Assembly: GCA_001768325.1 (NCBI GenBank)
Contig: MENQ01000001.1
Coordinates: 124,001 to 188,000, forward strand
Length of the DNA: 64,000 nt
Direction: 5' to 3'
Source of the DNA: Bacteroidetes bacterium GWC2_46_850
GTDB taxonomy: Bacteria; Bacteroidota; Bacteroidia; Bacteroidales; Dysgonomonadaceae
In this document: one piece after another, positions 53,033 through 61,763 of the stretch
Layout of the letters: each line of letters starts with the position of its first letter
Numbering within the stretch: position 1 is the first letter of the stretch
Notes under the pieces: model-generated
The model's input: the letters and a program-made list of their open reading frames with translations, nothing else
Told to the model about the DNA's origin: nothing
Database searches by the model: none
Program-made: the position numbers and the translations under genes

Positions 53033-56000
53033 ATGAAATACACATTATTATTCCTGTCTGGATTACTGACACTCGCGCCGGCAGCATTTGCTGAAAGTAA
53101 CAGAAATGCAGGTCAGATGAAATTGATGCAGGCAGGTGAAATTACGGTGAAGGGCAAAGTGATTGACGAAGATGGCGAACCGCTTCCCGGAGCAACGGTT
53201 CAACAACCGGGAACAACCAAAGGCACCGTTACGGGGACAGATGGCAGTTTCTCTCTTTCGGTACCTTCCGATGCAACACTGGTTATCTCTTTCGTGGGAT
53301 CTAAAAGCGTAGAGATTAATGTAGAGGGAAGAACCAATCTGGGTGTGATTGGCATGGTCTCTGACTTACAGGTGCTCGACCAGGTGGTGGTTGTAGGATA
53401 TGGAACACAACGCAAGGTGGACCTTACCGGTTCAGTGGCCGTGGTCAACACCGATGAGATGAAGAAAGTCTCCCATTCCAATATCTCGACCATGCTTGAA
53501 GGGAAAATTGCCGGTGTCCAGATTACTTCAGATGGACAACCGGGTGCCGATCCCACAGTACGTATCCGAGGTATCAGCTCTTTTGGCAGTACCGCTCCCC
53601 TTTACGTGGTAGATGGAGTTCCCATGGGAACAACCATTCGTGACTTCTCTCCAAATGATATCGAGACATTGCAGGTATTGAAGGATGCTTCTGCAGCTGC
53701 TATTTATGGGTCCCGTGCAGCCAACGGTGTGGTGATCATCACCACCAAGCAGGGTGTCAGAAATAAACCGATGAAGATTGACTACAGTGGTTATATGGGC
53801 GTAGACCAGGTGCGAAGTGGTGTGTATGATGTGATGGATGCCAAACAGTATGGTCAATACATCAACATGGCATTCCAGAACAGCAACATGGATGTTCCTG
53901 CCGGCTACAATCCTGCAAGTGAAAAATATATCGATCCCGGTGTGGTGAACACCAACTGGTTCAATGAGGCGTTCAAGACAGGTATTCGTCAGAATCACAA
54001 CATCAACATCTCCGGTGGTGGTGCCAACAACACCTATAACATCGGCCTCGACTATTTCAAACAGGAGGGAACCATGGTGGGAGCCGGTCCTAACTTTGAA
54101 CGTTACACGGCGCGTATCAACAATACCATGGATGCCAAGTTCGTCAAGCTTCAGACCAACATTGTCTATAGCCACAGCGACCAGGATAATATGGCACTTA
54201 GCAATGCCAACGAGTATGTTCAGGGACTCTATGGAGCTCAATATCCAGTAATGGCTTCGGCACTGCTTTTGCCTCCCACCATCAAAGCATATGATGAATC
54301 GACCTGGGTGCTCGATGACAAAATCTCGGCTGCATCACAATACAGCTATGACTCTTACGGGTATGGCACCTACTATGATGATGTACATGGCGACCTGCGT
54401 GTCACCAATGTGCTGCTCACCAACAGTCTGCTGGAGAGAAATGCAGTGGTCGACCGTGTTGTTGCCTCCGGATCAGCAACGGTTGACCTCATTGACATGG
54501 TGGGCCGGGAGAGCAAAAATCACACGTTCGACTATAAACTGAACCTCTCCTACAGCAAGACCTATGCAAAGGATTTCACCTTCGTTCCTGCGTTTATTCA
54601 GAGTACAACCAATTACCTCTCAAAGAGCAATGAGAACCTGTCGCAGGGATATCGCAACTACAGCGATGCACTGATGGAAAACCTGTTGACTTACGACGGG
54701 AAATTTGGAAGAAATCATCTCAACGTAGTGCTTGGTCAAACCTTCCAACGCGAGCTCTATCATACGTTAACCGGCAAAGGGGTTAACTTGCCTGAACCTT
54801 ATTACCTGCAGGTAAACAATGCGGAGGAAACATCCGCAACAAGCTTCGAGAGCGAGCACGTGCTGGCCTCCTATATTGGACGTGTAAACTACAATTTCGA
54901 TGAGAAGTATCTTCTCTCAGCAACAGTCCGCCGTGATGGATCCAGTCGTCTTTCTTCTGAGGATCGCTGGGGCTGGTTCCCATCGGTATCGGCAGGCTGG
55001 CGCATGGAACGTGAAAACTTCTTTCCTGTAGATCCCTCTATCATCAACCTGCTGAAGCTTCGCGGAAGCTATGGTGAACTGGGAAACGAGAACATTGGTG
55101 AATACCAATACATGGATATCATGGCAAGAGGTAATTACACCTACAGCTTCGGGAATAACAAAGTTACCGGTTCAGCTATTTCAAACTACGTAAATACCGC
55201 TATCCGATGGGAGAAGAAGAAAATGCTCGACGTGGGACTCGACCTGGCAATGTTCAACAACAAGCTGGAGTTCAACATCGACTGGTACAAGGCAATCTCG
55301 GAAGATCTGCTCTATAGTGTTGCTGTGCCTGCAAATGCGGGTGCTACCAATGCAACGGTAACGATGAACGCTGCGACAATGGAAAACAGCGGACTTGAGT
55401 TCCTGGTTACCTACCGCAATCGCCACGATGATTTCAGGTATGATCTCACTGCCAACTTCTCAACCCTCAGCAACAAGGTGACCAAGCTGGGTGTTTCAGG
55501 AGAACCGCGTAACGATAGTTACAGCCGCACAGAGGTAGGTCGTGAAGTGGGCTCCTTCTACGGATACGCCTACGAGGGAATCTTCCAGTCGCAGGAGGAG
55601 ATTGATAACCGTGTGAACGACGAAGGAATGTACATCAATCAGCCAGGGGCACAACCGGGTGATGTGGCTTATGCCGACCTCAATAACGACGGTGAAATCA
55701 CCAACGAAGACCAGACGTTTCTGGGGAGTGGTATCCCCAAGGTGCATTTTGGCCTGAATGCTCGTCTTGAATGGAAAGGTTTTGACCTCAGCTTGTCGAC
55801 CTATGGCGCTGCAGGATTCAAGGTGGTCGATTTTGTGGATGTGACGTTACGTAGCTCATACGGCATGCTCAACAAAAGTGTGGATATGTTGAATGCCTGG
55901 AGCCCGGACAATATGAACACCGATGTGCCGCGCGTGGCATACAAAACGGCCGGTTCAATCACCAATGACATGTTCAGCAAGCGCTTCCTGCAGGATGCAT

Positions 56001-56230
56001 CCTATCTGAAGATTGCCAACATCACTCTCGGTTATAATTTCCCGGACAAATGGTTTGGCAGTTATCTGAACAATGTGCGTATTTATGCAACATCCCAGAA
56101 TCTGGCTACATTGAGCAAATACAGGGGATACAACGTGGATTTCGCCGGTGGCACTTTTACACCCGGCTACAACTATTCATCCTATCCGACCCCACGCTCC
56201 CTGATGCTTGGTGTGAACTTTTCATTCTAA
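53033..56230 (+). CDS. SusC-like TonB-dependent transporter of the arabinan locus
   Basis: A 1065-residue outer-membrane importer. It has a signal peptide (MKYTLLFLSGLLTLAPAAFA), a carboxypeptidase-D-like domain (VKGKVIDEDGEPLPGATV) and a TonB-box-like DQVVVVGYG. The plug contains VRIRGISSFGSTAPLYVVDG and VLKDASAAAIYGSRAANGV. The barrel ends in a typical aromatic C-terminus (LMLGVNFSF). Unlike the SusC at 5204 it has no STN domain, consistent with HTCS rather than sigma/FecR control. SusD follows after 26 bases. It should import arabino-oligosaccharides made at the surface. Confidence 0.95.
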   Translation: MKYTLLFLSGLLTLAPAAFAESNRNAGQMKLMQAGEITVKGKVIDEDGEPLPGATVQQPGTTKGTVTGTDGSFSLSVPSDATLVISFVGSKSVEINVEGRTNLGVIGMVSDLQVLDQVVVVGYGTQRKVDLTGSVAVVNTDEMKKVSHSNISTMLEGKIAGVQITSDGQPGADPTVRIRGISSFGSTAPLYVVDGVPMGTTIRDFSPNDIETLQVLKDASAAAIYGSRAANGVVIITTKQGVRNKPMKIDYSGYMGVDQVRSGVYDVMDAKQYGQYINMAFQNSNMDVPAGYNPASEKYIDPGVVNTNWFNEAFKTGIRQNHNINISGGGANNTYNIGLDYFKQEGTMVGAGPNFERYTARINNTMDAKFVKLQTNIVYSHSDQDNMALSNANEYVQGLYGAQYPVMASALLLPPTIKAYDESTWVLDDKISAASQYSYDSYGYGTYYDDVHGDLRVTNVLLTNSLLERNAVVDRVVASGSATVDLIDMVGRESKNHTFDYKLNLSYSKTYAKDFTFVPAFIQSTTNYLSKSNENLSQGYRNYSDALMENLLTYDGKFGRNHLNVVLGQTFQRELYHTLTGKGVNLPEPYYLQVNNAEETSATSFESEHVLASYIGRVNYNFDEKYLLSATVRRDGSSRLSSEDRWGWFPSVSAGWRMERENFFPVDPSIINLLKLRGSYGELGNENIGEYQYMDIMARGNYTYSFGNNKVTGSAISNYVNTAIRWEKKKMLDVGLDLAMFNNKLEFNIDWYKAISEDLLYSVAVPANAGATNATVTMNAATMENSGLEFLVTYRNRHDDFRYDLTANFSTLSNKVTKLGVSGEPRNDSYSRTEVGREVGSFYGYAYEGIFQSQEEIDNRVNDEGMYINQPGAQPGDVAYADLNNDGEITNEDQTFLGSGIPKVHFGLNARLEWKGFDLSLSTYGAAGFKVVDFVDVTLRSSYGMLNKSVDMLNAWSPDNMNTDVPRVAYKTAGSITNDMFSKRFLQDASYLKIANITLGYNFPDKWFGSYLNNVRIYATSQNLATLSKYRGYNVDFAGGTFTPGYNYSSYPTPRSLMLGVNFSF

Positions 56231-56256
56231 TACTGAAATTTAAATAAGACAATCGT

Positions 56257-58011
56257 ATGAAAAATTTAAATATCATCCTTTTAACATTGATTCTTCTTGG
56301 AGGCTTGACAGCCTGCAACGACCAGCTCAATGTGGAGAACCCCAACAATCAGACCACCTACGATTTTGGCGACTCGGAGTCTGAATTGCAGGAGGCCATC
56401 ATTTCCTGTTACAACCGTATCCGTCTGGAAGGTTCATTTGCCCGTGTGGGCTATACCATGGATGCCGTGCGTGGTGATGAGGTCTGGAACTCCTCTCAAC
56501 AGTGGTATCTGGAGTATGACAATCTCAACTCACCGGGAACGATTGAGATTGGAGACCAGTGGATCTGGCGTGATTGGTATCATGTGGTGAACCGGACAAA
56601 TTTTGTGTTGTCGAAAGTGGATGCCGTCGAGATGCCGCAGGAGTCATACAATCAGATTGCCGGACAGGCACTCTTCCTGAGATCCCTGGCTTACTATCAC
56701 CTCTCTACATATTATCAGACGGTACCCTTGATTACCGACTACGCCTCCTATTCCGATATCAACACCATGTATGCACCCAACAATAGCCAGGAGGAGGTGT
56801 TTGACCAGATTGAGATTGACCTGACCTCAGCGATGGAGATGCTTCCCTCACGCGATAAGGGGGGCGAATGGGCACAGGGACGTGCCACAAGCGGTGCTGC
56901 TGCCGGATATATGGCCCGGGCATTGATGTTCCGCCATAAATTTTCTGAGGCATACGCCATCCTGAAAGATATCATTGGCGGCAAGTACGGACATTATGCG
57001 CTCACTGCCGACTATGGCGATAACTTCAGAGAAGGTTCACCCTACGAGAACAATGCAGAGAGCCTCTTCGAGGTGCAATTCCTGGATTATGGAACAGGAG
57101 GTACCGACGAGGAGTGGACACCGGTTAACATTAGTTCGGAAGCCACCCAGGGGCACGCTGTTGAGAGCAACTATGCTTCTCAGGAATTGGGCAGCTGGGG
57201 TGACCTGGCCGGCTCACCCTGGTTGTACAACCTGTTTATAAAGGAGAATTCCACCGATGGTCGTCTCGACCCTCGTTTGTACTGGACGCTGGTCACCTTC
57301 GAAGAGGAATACAGTACCTATACCAACCAGAAAACGGCTGCCTATCCCAACGGAGACCCTCGCAGCAATGTGGTTTATCAGAATGAAATCACCCAAACAC
57401 CCTTGTCGAACAATGCCCAGGGTGGTATTTCCATCGCCAAGTTCACCAATGCGAGAAACAACATCTACAGCTCCATTACCAACGGATTGCATTGTGGAGT
57501 AAATCTTCGCCTCATGCGTTACAGCGATGTATTGCTGCGCGCTGCCGAGTGTGAGAATGAGATCAACGGTCCCACCCAAACGGCGATCGATTATATCAAC
57601 CAGGTACGCCGTCGTGTGGCACTACCCGACCTTATTCTTTCAGACTTCCCCTCTGCTGATGCTCTTTTCGAACAGATCGCAAACGTGGAACGGCCCAAGG
57701 AGTTTGGGTGCGAGAACGGACGTGGTATCGACTTGCTTCGCTGGGGATTCTTCTACGATCAGGGGCGTCTGAATCAGTTGGTAGAACATGGTTATTACAA
57801 GCGTGACGGAACAGCTTCAACCGAAGAGCTCACAGCCGAAACCGCTGACGATTCATCGTTCAATTATTACTACAAGGGACATGAATATTTTCCCATCTAT
57901 CAATCCACGCTGAACGATAACCCAAACCTTGTTGGAAACTCTGCAAACAAGAACGAAGATAACGGACCTGTGTTCAAGGAGAAATACAATATTCGTCCTG
58001 TTGTACAATAG
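56257..58011 (+). CDS. SusD/RagB-like lipoprotein of the arabinan locus
   Basis: A 584-residue outer-membrane lipoprotein (lipobox LTAC, then NDQLN). SusD-family features are the N-terminal helical region (DWYHVVNRTNFVLSKVDAVE), IAGQALFLRSLAYYHLSTYY, a central variable ligand-facing segment, and the C-terminal RYSDVLLRAAECENEI and IDLLRWGFFYD. It should form the lid over the SusC barrel and select the imported oligosaccharide. A hairpin lies between this gene and the GH43 gene, which could lower downstream expression relative to susCD. Confidence 0.94.
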   Translation: MKNLNIILLTLILLGGLTACNDQLNVENPNNQTTYDFGDSESELQEAIISCYNRIRLEGSFARVGYTMDAVRGDEVWNSSQQWYLEYDNLNSPGTIEIGDQWIWRDWYHVVNRTNFVLSKVDAVEMPQESYNQIAGQALFLRSLAYYHLSTYYQTVPLITDYASYSDINTMYAPNNSQEEVFDQIEIDLTSAMEMLPSRDKGGEWAQGRATSGAAAGYMARALMFRHKFSEAYAILKDIIGGKYGHYALTADYGDNFREGSPYENNAESLFEVQFLDYGTGGTDEEWTPVNISSEATQGHAVESNYASQELGSWGDLAGSPWLYNLFIKENSTDGRLDPRLYWTLVTFEEEYSTYTNQKTAAYPNGDPRSNVVYQNEITQTPLSNNAQGGISIAKFTNARNNIYSSITNGLHCGVNLRLMRYSDVLLRAAECENEINGPTQTAIDYINQVRRRVALPDLILSDFPSADALFEQIANVERPKEFGCENGRGIDLLRWGFFYDQGRLNQLVEHGYYKRDGTASTEELTAETADDSSFNYYYKGHEYFPIYQSTLNDNPNLVGNSANKNEDNGPVFKEKYNIRPVVQ

Positions 58012-58033
58012 GAATTAATTGCTTAATTTAGAG

Positions 58034-58074
58034 ACTTCCTTATTGACTTCACTTCTGCATGTTGATAAGGAAGT
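58034..58074 (+). terminator. Hairpin between susD and the GH43 gene
   Basis: ACTTCCTTAT and ATAAGGAAGT form a perfect 10-bp stem with a 21-base loop. No T-tract follows, so attenuation or transcript processing within the operon is as likely as termination. Confidence 0.5.
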
Positions 58075-58097
58075 TTCCAGCTTTAAAAATTAGAGAA

Positions 58098-59777
58098 ATG
58101 AAACGCAAGTATCTGTTGTTTTTATATATGAGCATAACCGCACTGCTGCTGGCAGGGTGCAGCAAGGAGGATGGAATTGAACCCGGTGGGGAGGAGCCGG
58201 AGCCGGAGCCCGGGAATGGAACCGGATGGACCATCCCCACCTATGCCGACGATTATTCGGCGATAGCCTCCTGGTCGAAACGAAGCCAATGGAATCTTGC
58301 CAACGTGCATGACCCGTCGGTAGCGTATTACAACGGATATTACTACATGTACGGCACCGATGCTTCGTATGGAAACGAGCATGAGGGGCACGGCCATTTT
58401 CAGGGCAAGCGTTCAACCGATCTGGTCAACTGGGACTGGGTGGGGGGACCCTTTTATGATGCCCCCACATGGGTGGCCGACTCGCTCAATGCCATCCGGA
58501 CACGTATGGGACTCGATCCCATTGCTAAAGAGCAGATCAATTATGGCTATTGGGCACCGGTGGTACGCCGGGTCAACGTGGGGGGACAAGAGATCCTGCG
58601 CATGTACTACAGCATCATCATCGACAACTACATCAAAACGGGAAAAGTCAACACGTCGGCCAACTTCGATGGCAGCTGGACTGAGCGTGCCTTTATCGGT
58701 ATGTGTGAGTCGACCGATCCTGCCGGTGCCGCGTGGACAGATAAAGGTTTCGTAACCACCTCCTCATCTGATCGGGGACTGAACTACAGTCGCACCAGCC
58801 TCTCCAGTTGGGATGCCTACTTCTACTATAACGCCATCGACCCTACCTATATCGTGACACCCGAAGGGAAACATTTTCTGATATATGGATCGTGGCACAG
58901 TGGTTTTGCATTACTGGAAGTAAATGCCACCACAGGCAAGCCCATTAACGAACTCGGTGAACCTTACGCTGATAGTGCATCTGAGCTGACAGCACGTTAT
59001 GGCATCAGAATCGGTACGCGCAGAGATGAGTCCCGTTGGCAGGGCAGCGAAGCCCCCGAGATCATTTACAAGGATGGTTACTATTATCTGTTTCTGGCTT
59101 ACGACGGGCTCGATGTACCCTACAATACACGGGTGGTGAGAAGTCAAGACATCGAAGGCCCCTACCTCGATATCACCGGGCGCAACTTCACCAACGGACG
59201 CGGTGACACCTACCCGATCGTAACCCACCCTTACAAATTCAATCTCAGCCCGGGATGGGTAGGCATTTCTCACTGCGCTCTCTTCAAAAAGGAAAACAGC
59301 AACGAATGGTTCTACATGTCACAGGGGCGACTGCCAGCCAATGTGGGGGGTAATCCCTATTCCAATGCCATTATGATGGGGCATGTCCGTCGCATCGTAT
59401 GGTGTCCTGCCTCTCCCGGCGAACCCGATAACCTCTGGCCCATCGCACTGCCTCAGCGATATGCTGCCGTACCCGATTATGGGGTCATCACCAAAGACTC
59501 GCTGGTGGGAACCTGGGAACATGTTAAACTGGAGTACAAGTACGGACAACAAAACAGTGCCACTGCTTTGACCCTCCATGCCAACGGCACCCTGTCGGGA
59601 GCACTCACAGGCAGTTGGAGTTACAATCAGGCAAAAAAACAACTCACCCTGGGCAATGTAATTGTCTGCGTGGAGAGGGAGGTGGACTGGGAGGCTACCC
59701 CGCGCCGCGTTACGATGGTGTATGCCGGCACTGAAAAGAATCTGAATGCTACCTACTGGGGTAAAAAAAAGAAATAA
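58098..59777 (+). CDS. Surface GH43 endo-alpha-1,5-L-arabinanase-like lipoprotein
   Basis: A 559-residue enzyme expected to cut the arabinan backbone outside the cell. The lipobox LLLAGC is followed by SKEDG, similar to the acidic surface-export signal of Bacteroidota lipoproteins, and then a Glu/Pro-rich tether (EPEPEPGNG). Catalytic residues are Asp72 (NVHDPSV), Asp248 (NAIDPTYI) and Glu318 (GSEAPEII). The C-terminal domain (LVGTWEHVKLEYKYG to TYWGKKKK) is that of two-domain endo-arabinanases. The start at 58098 gives a compact signal peptide; the frame is open to 58059. It shares architecture with the GH43 protein at 44996, the two apparently dividing surface and periplasmic roles. Confidence 0.9.
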   Translation: MKRKYLLFLYMSITALLLAGCSKEDGIEPGGEEPEPEPGNGTGWTIPTYADDYSAIASWSKRSQWNLANVHDPSVAYYNGYYYMYGTDASYGNEHEGHGHFQGKRSTDLVNWDWVGGPFYDAPTWVADSLNAIRTRMGLDPIAKEQINYGYWAPVVRRVNVGGQEILRMYYSIIIDNYIKTGKVNTSANFDGSWTERAFIGMCESTDPAGAAWTDKGFVTTSSSDRGLNYSRTSLSSWDAYFYYNAIDPTYIVTPEGKHFLIYGSWHSGFALLEVNATTGKPINELGEPYADSASELTARYGIRIGTRRDESRWQGSEAPEIIYKDGYYYLFLAYDGLDVPYNTRVVRSQDIEGPYLDITGRNFTNGRGDTYPIVTHPYKFNLSPGWVGISHCALFKKENSNEWFYMSQGRLPANVGGNPYSNAIMMGHVRRIVWCPASPGEPDNLWPIALPQRYAAVPDYGVITKDSLVGTWEHVKLEYKYGQQNSATALTLHANGTLSGALTGSWSYNQAKKQLTLGNVIVCVEREVDWEATPRRVTMVYAGTEKNLNATYWGKKKK

Positions 59778-59782
59778 AGATA

Positions 59783-61705
59783 TTATAACGAAGGGCTTAT
59801 CTGCCTAATGCTTCCATCCTCATTGAATGTCAGCTTATCGATGCAGACTTCCCGGTGATAGCCTGGTCCGTTGTGGATTGAATGCTTATTGATGCGGTGG
59901 TACACGATATACCATTCATCTTTCCCGGGTATCTGCAGGATGGAATTATGTCCTGTTCCATATATTTCTCTTGCTTCATCTTTCATGATGACGATGTTAT
60001 CTGCAGGTATCTGCAGTGGTCCTATTGGTGAGGAAGCAGTTGCGTAACGCACTTTGTAGTTGGGGCTTCCGGTATCATCTTCCGACCAGAGGAAATAATA
60101 AAGTCCGTTCCGGTAAAAGACATTGACTCCTTCCCTGAAGGTGCCATCGGGTGTCATTGTTTTCACGGTTTCTCTTTTGACGGAAACCATGTCTTTGTGC
60201 AGCTCCGCTCCTGCCATATATCCATTGCCCCAGTAGATGTAATTCTTCTTGCTCACAGGATCAAAAAACAGGTCGGGATCAATTTCCTGTCCTCCTTTCA
60301 CTCCTTCAGGCTTAAAGTCGATGAGCGGCTTTCCCGAATCGACAAACGGACCGGTGGGATCATCAGCTACTGCTACTCCAATCTTCTTGGGTTCTCCTTC
60401 CCGGCCTCCGCTGAAATAATAGTAGTATTTATACTTGTTCCTGCCTGTCTTTTTCTCGATGATGGTCGGTGCCCAGGCATTGCCATCGGCCCACGATACA
60501 TCTTTCAGGTCCAGTATCACCCCTTCGTCTTTCCACTCTTTCCGATCGTCTGAAGAGAATGTTTTGAAATAGTAGCCCCCCCATCCCGGGAACCCATCAC
60601 TGGTAGGGTAGATATAATACTTACCTGTTTTTTCAGCATAGAGCACATCAGGATCGGCATAATAGCCTGTCAGCACCGGATTAAGAGCAACAGGCATCTC
60701 TATCCCATCGGGTACACCCCATTTGCCGGTGATGGCTTCCAGTTCTTTTTTCGTTACTGGAATCACACTTCCGTGGCGGGGCTTGAAATCCATGCTGATC
60801 TCATGATCAATCACCCTGAATTGATCAAGGTCGATGCTTTCACAGAACTGATACTCACCCCTCCCATATACATCATACATTAGGATATACTTGTTCTGAT
60901 TGGTCAGTTTAAAAAGAGAGGATCCTTCCACGGCATGGCTCGTTTGTTGTTTGTAATCTGATTGTTCAATCCAGCAACCCGACGTGAGATTGTCGGTCAT
61001 TGCTTTTCGGATGCCATTTCCATGACCTTCGGTTTTATAAAACATATGGAATATTCCATTCTTATAGACGATATCGCCGTCGATACATGATTTCTTGTTT
61101 TTCGGAAAGAATAGCTGCCGTGGTGCCCCCTCCAGATCGGTGAAATCCTCATTGGTATAGGCATAGTAGATAATGTCGGGACCGTCGCCGTACTTCATCG
61201 ACCAATAGATCATGTATTTACCAGCATCAGGGTCGTAGATGGTTTGTGGAGCCCATACCCGCTTCAGTTCTTCCTGTCCCGGGTATTTTTTCTGAATGTT
61301 GATAGCCGACGATGTCCAGTTGACCAGATCTTTCGATTTCAGCAGAACCATACCCCGGTTGGAGTCCCATCCTTTCGAGGAGGTCATGTCCGTCACTACC
61401 ATATAAAAGGTCTTTCCATCCTGGGCCCTTAAAATATGCGGATCCCTGACACCTCCGGTTTCACTGATTTTTTTCGAATCAATCACCGGCCTATCGTTAT
61501 TAAGGGCGCGGTAGTTGTACCCATCAGGACTTACTGCGAAGCAAATCTGTTCACCTTCCACATTATTCCCATGGAAATAGGTGAAAAGATAGGCCACATA
61601 ATCTTTCTCAGTAATGTTAGATGCATAACCCTCATCAGCTCTCGCTCCTGTAAAGGTTGTAGCAAGTAAGGTAATAAGAGAAATAACATACAATCGATTC
61701 TTCAT
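59783..61705 (-). CDS. Tandem GH43 protein
   Basis: A 640-residue secreted protein with two GH43-like propellers. The first (about 30-320) has VRDPHILRAQDGKTFYMVVT, VWAPQTIYDPDAGKYMIYWS and SHAVEGSSLFKL. The second (about 345-640) has GYYADPDVLYAEKTGKYYIY, WAPTIIEKK and EIDPDLFFDP. The second looks the more complete catalytic unit, with an Asp near its start, the Asp in EIDPD and a candidate Glu in FREGVNVFYRNG. The pair may act on arabinose- or galactose-containing side chains. Stop codons of this gene and the converging GH43 gene are 5 bases apart, with no clear terminator between. It follows the GH2 gene by 58 bases on the same strand. Confidence 0.85.
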   Translation of the reverse strand: MKNRLYVISLITLLATTFTGARADEGYASNITEKDYVAYLFTYFHGNNVEGEQICFAVSPDGYNYRALNNDRPVIDSKKISETGGVRDPHILRAQDGKTFYMVVTDMTSSKGWDSNRGMVLLKSKDLVNWTSSAINIQKKYPGQEELKRVWAPQTIYDPDAGKYMIYWSMKYGDGPDIIYYAYTNEDFTDLEGAPRQLFFPKNKKSCIDGDIVYKNGIFHMFYKTEGHGNGIRKAMTDNLTSGCWIEQSDYKQQTSHAVEGSSLFKLTNQNKYILMYDVYGRGEYQFCESIDLDQFRVIDHEISMDFKPRHGSVIPVTKKELEAITGKWGVPDGIEMPVALNPVLTGYYADPDVLYAEKTGKYYIYPTSDGFPGWGGYYFKTFSSDDRKEWKDEGVILDLKDVSWADGNAWAPTIIEKKTGRNKYKYYYYFSGGREGEPKKIGVAVADDPTGPFVDSGKPLIDFKPEGVKGGQEIDPDLFFDPVSKKNYIYWGNGYMAGAELHKDMVSVKRETVKTMTPDGTFREGVNVFYRNGLYYFLWSEDDTGSPNYKVRYATASSPIGPLQIPADNIVIMKDEAREIYGTGHNSILQIPGKDEWYIVYHRINKHSIHNGPGYHREVCIDKLTFNEDGSIRQISPSL

Positions 61706-61763
61706 ATCATTCTAGCTTGGTTGGTTTTCATTTCAAAAAACTGTCTCTGTGCATGACAATCGG

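Noticed and set aside
53528-54241. 237-residue minus-strand frame inside susC
   Set aside because: Antisense shadow of a conserved TonB-dependent transporter.
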